The notes under the pieces: model-generated | Told to the model about the DNA's origin: nothing | Database searches by the model: none | The model's input: the letters and a program-made list of their open reading frames with translations, nothing else | Origin: Vibrio harveyi NBRC 15634 = ATCC 14126 = KCTC 12724 | Lineage (GTDB): Bacteria > Pseudomonadota > Gammaproteobacteria > Enterobacterales > Vibrionaceae | Assembly: GCF_001591145.1 (NCBI RefSeq) | Contig: NZ_BCUF01000014.1 | Span: forward strand, 1-64,000 | Length of the DNA stretch: 64,000 nt | Reading direction: 5' to 3' | In this document: piece by piece, positions 26,193 through 35,256 of the stretch | Position numbering within the stretch: position 1 is the stretch's first letter | Layout: every line of letters begins with the position of its first letter | Program-made: the position numbers and the translations under genes

Positions 26193-29084
26193 ATGAGCAC
26201 TGCCTTTGAAGTCGATAACACTATCGCAAATTACTTTTCGTCTCAGGTTCCAGTTGTTGAAGGAACGTATGATTTAACGCCTGATCAAGTTCTTATCGAA
26301 CAAGCAGAGCATGAATCGGAAGTACGTTCTTACCCACGTCGCTTGCCAATCGCAATTAAACAAGCTTACGGCTGTTTGGTTGAAGATACGCGTGGTCAAA
26401 TCTTTCTAGACTGTCTTGCTGGGGCGGGTACGTTGGCTCTGGGTTACAATCACCCGGAAATCAACCAAGCGCTAAAAGAGCAGTTAGATTCTGGTTTGCC
26501 GTACCAGACTCTGGATATCGCAACGTCTGCGAAAACACATTTTATTAAGTCTGTTAAAGGCTTCCTTCCTCAAGAGCTAAGCGACAACTGCGTGATTCAG
26601 TTCTGTGGTCCTTCGGGTGCGGATGCCGTTGAAGCGGCTATTAAATTAGCGAAGCAAACCACGGGTCGTAACACCATGTTTGCTTTCCGCGGAGCCTACC
26701 ACGGTATGACAAATGGCACCATGGGTATGATGGGGAACTTGGGTACCAAAGCTCGCCGTACTGGATTGATGTCAGATGTGCACTTTATGCCATTCCCATA
26801 CAGCCTACGCTGCCCATTTGGGCTTGGCGGTGATGAGGGTGCGAAAGCGAGCATCCGCTATATCGAGCGTCTCTTGAACGACGATGAAGCGGGTATCATG
26901 AAGCCGGCAGCGATCATTGTGGAGCCAGTCCAAGGTGAGGGTGGTGTTATTCCTGCGCCTGCATTCTGGCTACGTGAACTACGCCGTATTTGTGATGATC
27001 ACGGTATCTTGTTGATCTTCGATGAAATTCAATGTGGTGTTGGTAAGTCAGGTTACAACTTCGCATTCGAAGAAGCGGGCATTGTTCCTGATATTTTATG
27101 TTTGTCTAAAGCAATCGGCGGTGGCTTACCTATGTCACTACTGGTGATCAACAAACAACACGATACATGGAAGCCAGGTGAGCACACCGGTACTTTCCGT
27201 GGTAACCAATTGGCAATGGTCTCAGGTGCAAAAGCGCTAGAAATCATCCAGCGCGACAACCTTGTTGAACATGCGAACGTCGCTGGTCAGTATTTACGCT
27301 TTGGTCTTGAGAGCATTCAAAAACGCGTTAACTGTATCGCGGATGTTCGTGGCAAAGGTTTGATGCTTGGTGTTGAGATTAAGCATCCAAATGGCGAGCT
27401 GAACAAATTTGGTGAGCCTCTAGCTGATGGTCAATTGACACTTGCTATTCAACGTGCGGCGCTTGAGCGCGGCTTGATGGTTGAAAAGGGCGGTCGTGAA
27501 GGCTCTGTAATTCGCTTCCTTCCACCTCTTATTATCTCTTTTGAGCAAATCGACTTTGCGCTTCGTGTACTCGAAGAAGCGATTATCGCAGCGGGTGGCA
27601 GTCATATTGAAACTGCACCACAAGAAGAATGGAAAAAGCACTTTATTCAAACTGGTGAACTTGGTGGTGCTGAATTCGCGTCGGTTATGAATCACACTAC
27701 CGCTGTAATGAAATCGGTGTTCGAAGAAGTGAACGCACCATACTCTGGTATGAACCCTAAGTTGCTGGAAGCGGCGATTAATGCAGTCGATCTAGACAAC
27801 AAAAATGCGTCGTTAAAGTCTGTCATCGATGAAGCTGCTGAGCTTGTTGCAAAGAATGCGATTTTCACCCAGCACCCAGATTGTATTGCTCATCTACATA
27901 CCCCTCCTCTCATGCCAGCGGTTGCGGCAGAAGCCATGATTGCGGCGCTAAACCAATCTATGGATTCATGGGATCAAGCTTCCTCTGCGACTTACGTAGA
28001 GCAAAAAGTGATTAATTGGTTGTGTGACAAGTATGAGTTGGGCGAGAAGGGCGACGGCATCTTCACCAGTGGTGGTACGCAAAGCAACCAAATGGGGCTA
28101 ATGTTGGCGCGTGACTGGATTGCACACAAGCTAAGTGGTCACTCAATCCAAAAGCTGGGTCTTCCTGATTACGCAGACAAACTGCGCATTGTGTGTTCTA
28201 AGAAATCACACTTCACGGTTCAAAAGTCAGCATCTTGGATGGGACTGGGTGAGAAAGCAGTGATGACCGTCGATGCGAACGCTGACGGTACAATGGACGT
28301 TACTCAGTTAGATCAGGTTCTAACACAGGCGAAATCAGAAGGTCTGATCCCATTCGCCATTGTTGGCACGGCGGGTACGACTGACCACGGCGCAATTGAT
28401 GACCTTGATTTCATTGCTGATATGGCAGCGAAGCATGAGATGTGGATGCACGTTGATGGCGCTTACGGTGGCGCACTGATTCTAAGCAGTCACAAATCTC
28501 GCCTGAAAGGTGTAGAGCGTGCGCACTCTATTAGTGTCGATTTCCACAAATTGTTCTACCAAACAATCAGTTGTGGTGCGTTGCTGGTGAACGACAAGTC
28601 GAACTTTAAGTTCCTACTTCATCATGCTGACTATCTGAACCGAGAACACGATGAGCTACCAAACTTGGTGGACAAATCTATTGCAACCACGAAGCGCTTT
28701 GATGCATTGAAAGTGTTCATGACGATGCAAAACGTGGGTCCTAAAGCGCTGGGCGATATGTACGATCACCTGTTGGTACAAACTCAAGATGTTGCCGAGA
28801 TGATTCGTGCACACGATCAGTTCGAGCTTTTGGCTGAGCCGGCACTTTCTACGGTTCTATTCCGCGCAACCAATGTACGCACAAACAACGCATCTGCAGA
28901 TTTAGATGAACTAAACAAAGCGTTGCGTCTTGAAGCGTTGACTCGCGGTATCGCAGTTCTCGGTGAAACCATCGTTGATGGTAAGACCGCTCTTAAATTT
29001 ACGATTTTGAATCCTTGTCTGACGACAGCGGACTTTGAATCTTTGCTCTTGAAAATCAACACGCTAGCAGTTGAGCTAGTTTAA
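26193..29084 (+). CDS. Fused diaminobutyrate-2-oxoglutarate aminotransferase / L-2,4-diaminobutyrate decarboxylase
   Basis: This bifunctional enzyme makes 1,3-diaminopropane from aspartate-semialdehyde in two steps, the first half of Vibrio norspermidine synthesis. Residues ~1-460 are a class III PLP aminotransferase with FCGPSGADAVEAAIKLA, IVEPVQGEGG, IFDEIQCGVG and the PLP lysine Lys306 in LSKAIGGG. Residues ~490-963 are a group II PLP decarboxylase with FTSGGTQSNQMGL, HVDGAYGG and the lysine in SVDFHKLFYQ. Both active sites look complete. The 963-aa fusion is known from Vibrio. The start at ATG 26193 follows AAGGGA by nine bases. An ATGTAG start-stop pair sits between them. The next gene starts 18 bp downstream. 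Confidence 0.93.
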   Translation: MSTAFEVDNTIANYFSSQVPVVEGTYDLTPDQVLIEQAEHESEVRSYPRRLPIAIKQAYGCLVEDTRGQIFLDCLAGAGTLALGYNHPEINQALKEQLDSGLPYQTLDIATSAKTHFIKSVKGFLPQELSDNCVIQFCGPSGADAVEAAIKLAKQTTGRNTMFAFRGAYHGMTNGTMGMMGNLGTKARRTGLMSDVHFMPFPYSLRCPFGLGGDEGAKASIRYIERLLNDDEAGIMKPAAIIVEPVQGEGGVIPAPAFWLRELRRICDDHGILLIFDEIQCGVGKSGYNFAFEEAGIVPDILCLSKAIGGGLPMSLLVINKQHDTWKPGEHTGTFRGNQLAMVSGAKALEIIQRDNLVEHANVAGQYLRFGLESIQKRVNCIADVRGKGLMLGVEIKHPNGELNKFGEPLADGQLTLAIQRAALERGLMVEKGGREGSVIRFLPPLIISFEQIDFALRVLEEAIIAAGGSHIETAPQEEWKKHFIQTGELGGAEFASVMNHTTAVMKSVFEEVNAPYSGMNPKLLEAAINAVDLDNKNASLKSVIDEAAELVAKNAIFTQHPDCIAHLHTPPLMPAVAAEAMIAALNQSMDSWDQASSATYVEQKVINWLCDKYELGEKGDGIFTSGGTQSNQMGLMLARDWIAHKLSGHSIQKLGLPDYADKLRIVCSKKSHFTVQKSASWMGLGEKAVMTVDANADGTMDVTQLDQVLTQAKSEGLIPFAIVGTAGTTDHGAIDDLDFIADMAAKHEMWMHVDGAYGGALILSSHKSRLKGVERAHSISVDFHKLFYQTISCGALLVNDKSNFKFLLHHADYLNREHDELPNLVDKSIATTKRFDALKVFMTMQNVGPKALGDMYDHLLVQTQDVAEMIRAHDQFELLAEPALSTVLFRATNVRTNNASADLDELNKALRLEALTRGIAVLGETIVDGKTALKFTILNPCLTTADFESLLLKINTLAVELV

Positions 29085-29102
29085 TAAAGGTAACGGAAAA
29101 CT

Positions 29103-30356
29103 ATGGCAGTTCTACAGATTGGTGCAGGCGGCGTTGGCTGGGTTGTTGCACATAAAGCAGCACAAAATAACGACGTTCTGGGTGATATCACAATCGCATC
29201 ACGTACTATTGGTAAGTGTGAGAAGATCATCGAATCGATTCAGAAGAAAAACAACCTGAAAGATTCAGCTAAGAAACTAGAAGCGCGTGCAGTGAACGCT
29301 GACGACGTAGATTCTCTGGTTGCTCTTATTGAAGAAGTAAAACCGGATCTTGTCATCAACGCGGGTCCTCCGTGGGTTAACATGCCAATCATGGAAGCGT
29401 GTTACCGAGCAAAAGTTTCATACCTAGACACATCAGTAGCGGTTGACCTGTGTTCTGAAGGTCAGCAAGTACCACAAGCTTACGATTGGCAATGGGGTTA
29501 CCGTGAGAAGTTCGAGGAAGCGGGCATCACAGGTATCCTGGGCGCTGGTTTCGATCCAGGTGTAGTCTCGGTATTTGCAGCGTACGCTGTAAAGCATCTG
29601 TTTGACGAAATCGATACGATTGATGTAATGGATGTTAACGCGGGTGACCACGGTAAGAAGTTCGCGACCAACTTTGACCCAGAAACGAACATGCTAGAGA
29701 TCCAAGGTGATTCATTCTACTGGGAAAACGAAGAGTGGAAACAAGTACCTTGTCACTCTCGTATGCTAGAGTTCGATTTCCCGAACTGTGGTTCTCACAA
29801 AGTGTACTCAATGGCGCACGATGAAGTTCGTTCGATGAAAGAATTCATCCCAGCAAAACGCATTGAATTCTGGATGGGTTTCGGTGATCGTTACCTAAAC
29901 TACTTCAATGTAATGCGAGATATTGGTCTACTAAACCCAGATCCACTAACGCTGCACGATGGTACAGTCGTTCAACCTCTGCATGTACTAAAAGCGCTAT
30001 TGCCAGACCCAACATCTCTAGCACCGGGCTACACAGGTCTAACGTGTATCGGTACTTGGGTTCAAGGTAAGAAAGGTGGCAAAGAGCGTAGCGTGTTTAT
30101 CTACAACAACGCAGATCATGAAGTCGCGTACGAAGACGTTGAACATCAAGCGATCTCTTACACGACAGGTGTTCCTGCGATCACAGCAGCGCTGCAATTC
30201 TTCCGTGGTAAATGGGCTGACAAAGGCGTGTTCAACATGGAACAGCTAGACCCAGATCCGTTCCTAGAAACAATGCCAACAATTGGTCTAGATTGGCATG
30301 TTCAGGAATTAGAAGCAGGTCAGGGGCTTCCAGTTATCCACGAACTGAACAAGTAA
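29103..30356 (+). CDS. Carboxynorspermidine dehydrogenase (synthase)
   Basis: The enzyme condenses 1,3-diaminopropane with aspartate-semialdehyde and reduces the Schiff base with NADPH to carboxynorspermidine. It belongs to the saccharopine-dehydrogenase-like family, with an N-terminal Rossmann fold MAVLQIGAGGVGWVVAHKAAQ and then VINAGPPWVNMPIMEACYRA, YLDTSVAVD and GAGFDPGVVSVFAAYA. It is 417 aa. It follows the fusion enzyme by 18 bp with AAAGGTAACGGAA before the ATG and is very likely in the same transcript. Its strongly biased codons suggest high expression. Confidence 0.92.
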   Translation: MAVLQIGAGGVGWVVAHKAAQNNDVLGDITIASRTIGKCEKIIESIQKKNNLKDSAKKLEARAVNADDVDSLVALIEEVKPDLVINAGPPWVNMPIMEACYRAKVSYLDTSVAVDLCSEGQQVPQAYDWQWGYREKFEEAGITGILGAGFDPGVVSVFAAYAVKHLFDEIDTIDVMDVNAGDHGKKFATNFDPETNMLEIQGDSFYWENEEWKQVPCHSRMLEFDFPNCGSHKVYSMAHDEVRSMKEFIPAKRIEFWMGFGDRYLNYFNVMRDIGLLNPDPLTLHDGTVVQPLHVLKALLPDPTSLAPGYTGLTCIGTWVQGKKGGKERSVFIYNNADHEVAYEDVEHQAISYTTGVPAITAALQFFRGKWADKGVFNMEQLDPDPFLETMPTIGLDWHVQELEAGQGLPVIHELNK

Positions 30357-30483
30357 GGCACTTACACTAACGATTTCTTTTTATCGTGTTTGAGGTGTGC
30401 GCGTTAATTGTTACAAACAACGCGTGCATCCTAAACTCGATTAGAAGTTTCAGTGCAAGCTGCGCTTATTTTAATCATCAATC

Positions 30484-30507
30484 TAAGCCGGTGCGATCGC
30501 ATCGGCT
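30484..30507 (+). terminator. Intercistronic hairpin before nspC (terminator or processing site)
   Basis: AAGCCGGTGC and GCATCGGCTT pair over 10 bp (with G-U pairs) around GATC, followed by TGTTCGGTTTT. It lies in the 203-bp gap between the dehydrogenase and nspC. The T run is broken, so termination is likely partial. Confidence 0.5.
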
Positions 30508-30559
30508 TTGTTCGGTTTTATAGTTCCTTCATTTTTACGAGGGGATCTAAGGTATTAAC

Positions 30560-31693
30560 ATGCAACAAAACGAACTTAAAACCCCATACTTCATGATCAA
30601 TGAAGACAAATTGATTGAGAATCTAGAGAAGGCAAAACAGCTAAAAGATATCTCTGGTGTGAAGTTAGTGTTGGCACTGAAGTGTTTCTCGACATGGGGC
30701 GTATTCGACATTATCAAGCCTTACTTAGACGGTACAACCAGTTCTGGTCCTTTTGAAGTGAAGCTTGGTTATGAAACCTTTGGTGGAGAGACTCATGCTT
30801 ACAGTGTTGGCTACAGCGAAGATGACGTACGTGAAGTAGCAGATATCTGCGACAAGATGATTTTTAACTCTCAGTCGCAGTTAGCAGCTTACCGCCATAT
30901 TGTTGAAGGTAAAGCGTCGATTGGTTTGCGTCTAAACCCGGGTGTAAGCTATGCAGGTCAAGACTTGGCGAACCCTGCACGTCAGTTTTCTCGTCTAGGC
31001 GTACAAGCTGACCACATCAAGCCGGAAATTTTCGATGGCATTGATGGTGTGATGTTCCACATGAACTGTGAGAACAAAGATGTGGACGCATTCATCGGTC
31101 TGCTGGATTCGATCTCTGAGCAGTTTGGAGAGTATCTTGATAAGCTGGATTGGGTTAGCATGGGCGGCGGCGTGTTCTTTACGTGGCCGGGCTACGATAT
31201 CGAAAAGCTGGGGCTTGCACTGAAAGCTTTCTCTGAAAAGCACGGCGTACAAATGTACCTAGAGCCGGGTGAGGCAATCATCACTAAAACGACGGATCTT
31301 GTCGTGACTGTGGTAGACATTGTTGAGAACGTGAAGAAGACTGCGATTGTGGATTCAGCAACTGAAGCACACCGCTTAGATACTTTGATTTATAACGAGC
31401 CAGCATCGATTCTTGAAGCAGCAGAAAATGGTGCACATGAATACGTCATTGGCTCGTGCTCTTGTTTAGCTGGTGATCAGTTCTGTGTGGCGAACTTTGA
31501 GCAACCACTGGAGATCGGACAGCGTCTGCACATTCTAGATAGTGCGGGTTACACCATGGTGAAACTGAACTGGTTTAACGGTCTACGTATGCCGTCGGTA
31601 TACTGCGAACGTTCAAATGGTGAAATTCAAAAGCTGAACGAATTTGATTATTCAGACTTCAAACGTTCTCTGTCTCAATGGACAGTGAAGTAA
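30560..31693 (+). CDS. nspC: Carboxynorspermidine decarboxylase
   Basis: NspC removes CO2 from carboxynorspermidine to give norspermidine, a polyamine that in V. cholerae influences biofilm formation through NspS/MbaA. The 377-aa protein is an alanine-racemase-fold PLP decarboxylase. The PLP lysine is in [13 protein letters not shown] (Lys41), with [30 protein letters not shown] and the C-terminal [12 protein letters not shown], whose Cys belongs to the active site of the partner subunit. ATG is preceded by AAGGTATTAAC. It is separated from the dehydrogenase by 203 bp with a hairpin, so it may be expressed at a different level. It has its own terminator. Confidence 0.95.
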   Translation: MQQNELKTPYFMINEDKLIENLEKAKQLKDISGVKLVLALKCFSTWGVFDIIKPYLDGTTSSGPFEVKLGYETFGGETHAYSVGYSEDDVREVADICDKMIFNSQSQLAAYRHIVEGKASIGLRLNPGVSYAGQDLANPARQFSRLGVQADHIKPEIFDGIDGVMFHMNCENKDVDAFIGLLDSISEQFGEYLDKLDWVSMGGGVFFTWPGYDIEKLGLALKAFSEKHGVQMYLEPGEAIITKTTDLVVTVVDIVENVKKTAIVDSATEAHRLDTLIYNEPASILEAAENGAHEYVIGSCSCLAGDQFCVANFEQPLEIGQRLHILDSAGYTMVKLNWFNGLRMPSVYCERSNGEIQKLNEFDYSDFKRSLSQWTVK

Positions 31694-31720
31694 TCACCTT
31701 TTCATTTGATTGAACGTAAA

Positions 31721-31747
31721 AAGAGCAGCGATGAGCTGCTCTTTTTT
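31721..31747 (+). terminator. nspC terminator
   Basis: AAGAGCAGC and GCTGCTCTT pair over 9 bp with a 5-nt loop followed by TTTT, 28 bp past the nspC stop. Confidence 0.9.
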
Positions 31748-31789
31748 ATTATGCATTGCTTCGGTTTACCGAGTGCTTTGGGCTTAAGA

Positions 31790-32302
31790 TCAGCTTTCGA
31801 CAATCACACGAGTATCTTCGCTGAGCGATTCTAACTCATTCGCTACATCATCAATTTCCAGTTCACTCGGCAACTTGATTGCCATCTTAGCGCTAAACAA
31901 GCTTGAACTTACACCTCCGCCACCGGCGATAAACACTCGTTGACAGTCCATGTCTAAAATCGAAATGCCTTGTCCATCGAGCACGTGGGTGATTTCGTTG
32001 ACGATGCCTGCACGATCATTGGCGTCCAGACGAAGCTGAAAGACCGTATCTTCGCGGTGAGAGTGAGGCTCGGAATCAACGAATTTAACGATGAGGGTTT
32101 GGCAAGCGGAGAACGCCTCTTTCACTGTGTTGGCATTTTCCTCTGGTAGCTCGATTTTGATCACGCCGGCAACCTGATCCTCAATAAAGTTCACTTTACT
32201 GATCAGCCATTTGCCTTCGTTTTCATGGGTAACCGCTGCAAGCTGTTTGATGGTCGCTGGTGATGCCTGACCGACGAAATTAACGATAAACACAGTGTTC
32301 AT
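31790..32302 (-). CDS. GcvR-like protein with two ACT domains
   Basis: This 170-aa protein resembles the glycine cleavage system repressor GcvR. It has two ACT-type regulatory domains (residues ~1-80 and ~90-168, the second with RLDANDRAGIVNEITHVLDGQGISILDM). GcvR binds GcvA and blocks activation of gcvTHP in response to glycine. Several GcvR-like paralogues exist in Vibrio, so I cannot say whether this is the true GcvR. No gcv genes are near. The ATG at 32302 is preceded by GGGAGGGG on the minus strand. The 240 bp upstream hold no other gene. Confidence 0.75.
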   Translation of the reverse strand: MNTVFIVNFVGQASPATIKQLAAVTHENEGKWLISKVNFIEDQVAGVIKIELPEENANTVKEAFSACQTLIVKFVDSEPHSHREDTVFQLRLDANDRAGIVNEITHVLDGQGISILDMDCQRVFIAGGGGVSSSLFSAKMAIKLPSELEIDDVANELESLSEDTRVIVES

Positions 32303-32502
32303 AATGGTCCCCTCCCGGAATAAGGTTTGGACGCGGCACGGTTAGACGTATCGCTATAGTTATTTGAGCTTAAGGTTTAAAACTTAAGTTATTGGAATTA
32401 GTCCTTAAATTCAGTGTAGGTGCTGGAGGAGGGTTAGGTTTGATAAAGGTCAATTTTTGACGCTAATTCGTGATGCAAATAATAAAAACTATGCTTGGGG
32501 CA

Positions 32503-32527
32503 CAAAAAAAGCAGCCCTCAGGCTGCT
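32503..32527 (-). terminator. Terminator of the DUF3943 gene
   Basis: AGCAGCC and GGCTGCT pair with a CTCA loop, followed by seven T on the minus strand, 17 bp past the stop codon. Confidence 0.85.
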
Positions 32528-32543
32528 ATTTAACAGTTTGGTT

Positions 32544-33461
32544 TTAGAAGGTGACCTTCATTTCAAAACCGTAGAAGACGTTATCGTAGCTTGCGCCGGA
32601 ATCCATCGCAAACTTCGCTGCGTCTTGGTTGCCAAACCAAGGTGATGAACTGAATTGGAATTCTGCGCTACCGCCCCATGCATCTGATACCCAGTAGTGA
32701 ATGTGTCCGACTGGATTGAGGAAGAATAGAGAAACGTCCCCAACGGTTTCTGAGCCCATTACTTCACCACCATTGGCAACGATGTCTTGTTCCGCTGTTA
32801 GCATCATTTCACCCACTACAGCACCAAAGAATGGAGTAATAAACAAGTCCTGCCATGATGGGATTTCAGCAAAAGCTTCTACGCCGTATTCCCAGAAGAA
32901 CGTCGACATGGTCGCAGAATACAAGAAGGATTCAAATTCGTTATAGCCAGCGTGGCGCGCAGCCGTATAGTAAACACCACCGAAGTAAGGGTGCATGACG
33001 TAGTTTAGAAAGTGCTCATCTCGGTCCCATACTGGACCGCTTGAAACGTTGTCTTTCCACTTGCTGCCTAGCTTACTCATGTCACGATCTTCTTCGTCCC
33101 ATTTTGTAATGCTCTCAGGCAATAAAGTCATCAAACCTACCGTAGCCACACTCAAACCAAGAATGGTGTAAGTTTGACCCATGAGATAGTCCCAATCTTT
33201 GTCTTTTGGCACGATCATATGCTTCGGTTGAAGGCCTGCGTCGAGATTTAAAGAATCATCGTTATCAAGTCCCATCGCAAAGCGACGATTTTGTGGCTCG
33301 AAGCTATACAGAGTGGTCGTTTCGCAGTAACCTGACAGGCAATCAGGCGTGTAAGAGAACTCAATATGGTTACTCATATCGTACTGGCTTGCATTTGCGG
33401 TAGCAGATGCCGTCAGAACAAGACCACTTAGAGTTTTCTTGAACATGGATGATTTTGACAC
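32544..33461 (-). CDS. DUF3943 family envelope protein
   Basis: This is a 305-aa exported protein of unknown function. I chose a GTG start at 33461 because CGGAGACCTTC precedes it at the correct spacing. The resulting N-terminus has a signal peptide (MFKKTLSGLVLTASATANA, cleavage after ANA). An ATG five codons in is the alternative, and the frame extends upstream without a ribosome-binding site. The body contains DWDYLMGQTYTILGLSV, NYVMHPYFGGVYYTAARH and FFWEYGVEAFAEIPSWQDLFITPFFGAVVGEM, hydrophobic and Trp-rich stretches of the DUF3943 type. It ends in FYGFEMKVTF, with an aromatic C-terminal residue typical of outer-membrane beta-barrel proteins. It is divergent from the CinA gene. Confidence 0.7.
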   Translation of the reverse strand: MSKSSMFKKTLSGLVLTASATANASQYDMSNHIEFSYTPDCLSGYCETTTLYSFEPQNRRFAMGLDNDDSLNLDAGLQPKHMIVPKDKDWDYLMGQTYTILGLSVATVGLMTLLPESITKWDEEDRDMSKLGSKWKDNVSSGPVWDRDEHFLNYVMHPYFGGVYYTAARHAGYNEFESFLYSATMSTFFWEYGVEAFAEIPSWQDLFITPFFGAVVGEMMLTAEQDIVANGGEVMGSETVGDVSLFFLNPVGHIHYWVSDAWGGSAEFQFSSSPWFGNQDAAKFAMDSGASYDNVFYGFEMKVTF

Positions 33462-33645
33462 GAAGGTCTCCGAGTTGTTGGTTTGATGATCGGGCTCACA
33501 ATTATCCCTTAAAAGAACAGCCATTTAAATACTTGACCTACATTTAATCTCAACAAATTAACTATGAGATTAGTCCAATAAAATGAAAACGATATAGGCA
33601 CAATGTCGAAAAAATGTGGATTTTGCCTATTTTCAGGAGTCAGTT

Positions 33646-34878
33646 GTGAAAATTGCTATGCTAAGTACCGGTGAAGAGGTCCTTCACGGTGATATTGTTG
33701 ATACAAATGCAGCTTGGCTGTCGAGCTTATTTTATCAACATGGATTTGGCTTAACGAAGCGCTCGACCGTTGGTGATAAACAATCGAGTTTGATTGAAGA
33801 GTTTTTGATGCTCAGCTTCAATAATGACGTGGTGATCGTGAATGGTGGTTTAGGACCAACCACAGATGACATGAGCGCAGCGGCAGCAGCGAAAGCAGCA
33901 GATTGCAAATTAGTGTTATTTAAAGACTGGTTAGCACACCTAGAGGCGATGTATGCCCGTCGTGGTATCCCAATGCCGGATAGCAATCTCAAGCAAGCTA
34001 TGCTACCGGAAACGGCACAAATTGTTGATAATCCGATTGGCACGGCTTGTGGCTTTAAAATGCTGATCAATGATGCGGTGTTCTATTTCACCCCAGGTGT
34101 ACCAAGTGAATTTAAGTTAATGGCAGAGACGCAAATTCTGCCAGATTTGAAAAAACTCTTCCCTGAAGTAGAAAGTGCATCTTGTAGCCGAATTTATACG
34201 TTTGGTCTGTCTGAATCTGGTATATCGGACAAGCTTGACCAAATGAAGCTTCCGCCTGGTTATGAGCTGGGTTATCGCTCTTACTTACCCTTTATCGAAG
34301 TGAAACTGTTTGGTCCATCTCACCATATTGAGCAACGCATGAAGTTGATGCAGATGATCCATAAGCACCTTGAAACCAATTCTGTAAGTGTCGATGTACC
34401 TATGGTTGAACATGTCGGTCAGCTACTAACAGATAAAGCGCTGACACTATCGGTGTCGGAGAAAAGCAGTGCAGGGTATTTAACGTATTGGCTAAATAGT
34501 GATGAAAAAGTCGCTGAGCAATTCGGTCACGGTTGGGTTCTATCAGGAAACAATCAAACCATTGCAGATGAAGGGGACCCACTAGCAGCGACGTTTGCTC
34601 TAGCTGGTGCGACACGTGAAAAGTGCGCCACCGACTTGGCTTTAGTTACGGGAAAAATTGAAGAAGGCATTTTCTCTGTTGCTCTTTCCACGTCAACAGG
34701 AGAGTGGGGCGCCCTATACAAACTTTCAAGAAAATATCAGCAAGATGATCAGGTTAAAGTCATCAGTGCTGCGGCACTGGATATGCTACGCCGTTATCTA
34801 GAACGCAAGCCGATGTCGGCTCAATACGCATTCTTGGAAAAGATGAAAGAAATGCACATTCCGAGCAGTGCTCTTTAA
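33646..34878 (+). CDS. CinA/YfaY-like protein, degenerate amidase domain
   Basis: This 410-aa protein has an N-terminal MoCF-biosynthesis (COG1058) domain with MLSTGEEVLHGDIVDTNAAWL, NGGLGPTTDDMSA and FYFTPGVPSEF, typical of CinA and its relative YfaY. The C-terminal part, from about residue 260, resembles the CinA deamidase (PncC) domain. Its active-site helix, usually AESCTGG, reads LSVSEKSSAGYL, so nicotinamide-nucleotide amidase activity is doubtful. The start is a GTG at 33646 with CAGGAGT before it; the upstream frame to 33616 lacks this. It is divergent from the DUF3943 gene. It is more likely a YfaY-type paralogue than the competence-linked CinA. Confidence 0.72.
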   Translation: MKIAMLSTGEEVLHGDIVDTNAAWLSSLFYQHGFGLTKRSTVGDKQSSLIEEFLMLSFNNDVVIVNGGLGPTTDDMSAAAAAKAADCKLVLFKDWLAHLEAMYARRGIPMPDSNLKQAMLPETAQIVDNPIGTACGFKMLINDAVFYFTPGVPSEFKLMAETQILPDLKKLFPEVESASCSRIYTFGLSESGISDKLDQMKLPPGYELGYRSYLPFIEVKLFGPSHHIEQRMKLMQMIHKHLETNSVSVDVPMVEHVGQLLTDKALTLSVSEKSSAGYLTYWLNSDEKVAEQFGHGWVLSGNNQTIADEGDPLAATFALAGATREKCATDLALVTGKIEEGIFSVALSTSTGEWGALYKLSRKYQQDDQVKVISAAALDMLRRYLERKPMSAQYAFLEKMKEMHIPSSAL

Positions 34879-34930
34879 AAGGATGTCGAGCTGTTTAGAT
34901 AGTAAAAGTAGACAGTAAAAATAAATAGTA

Positions 34931-34960
34931 AAAAGCCAAGGCGATTGCCTTGGCTTTTTT
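34931..34960. terminator. Terminator between CinA-like gene and yfaE
   Basis: AAAAGCCAAGGC and GCCTTGGCTTTT pair over about 12 bp with a GATT loop and T run on the plus strand. It lies between convergent genes and could also serve yfaE on the minus strand. Confidence 0.85.
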
Positions 34961-34977
34961 GTACTGGCTGGTGGCGT

Positions 34978-35256
34978 TTATGCGCGTTTTTCTTTCATCG
35001 CGTAATTCACACCACTGAGCGAAATTTCGGATTTCGCTTTGCAAATACAAGGCAGAATTTCGTCTGGCTGAGTATACGCCATTGCAAAACCAACATACTC
35101 CACGTCACCTGATTCCAATTTACAGCGACATGCACCACAGTGTCCGTCACGGCAATTGTATTCAGGTAGTAAGCCCGCTTGCTCCATCGTCTCCAAAATT
35201 GTGTTAGATGGATTAGACTCAATGCTAACGAGTTTGTTGATTTTGATGCTTGGCAT
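34978..35256 (-). CDS. yfaE: YfaE, 2Fe-2S ferredoxin for ribonucleotide reductase cofactor
   Basis: YfaE supplies electrons that maintain the diferric-tyrosyl radical of NrdB. The 92-aa protein carries the plant-type 2Fe-2S motif: YNCRDGHCGACRC and a distal Cys in LPCICKA. It overlaps the nrdB stop by one base (start A of ATG), as expected for a coupled nrdA-nrdB-yfaE operon. The same order occurs in E. coli. It is the last gene of the operon and is followed by a terminator. Confidence 0.92.
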   Translation of the reverse strand: MPSIKINKLVSIESNPSNTILETMEQAGLLPEYNCRDGHCGACRCKLESGDVEYVGFAMAYTQPDEILPCICKAKSEISLSGVNYAMKEKRA

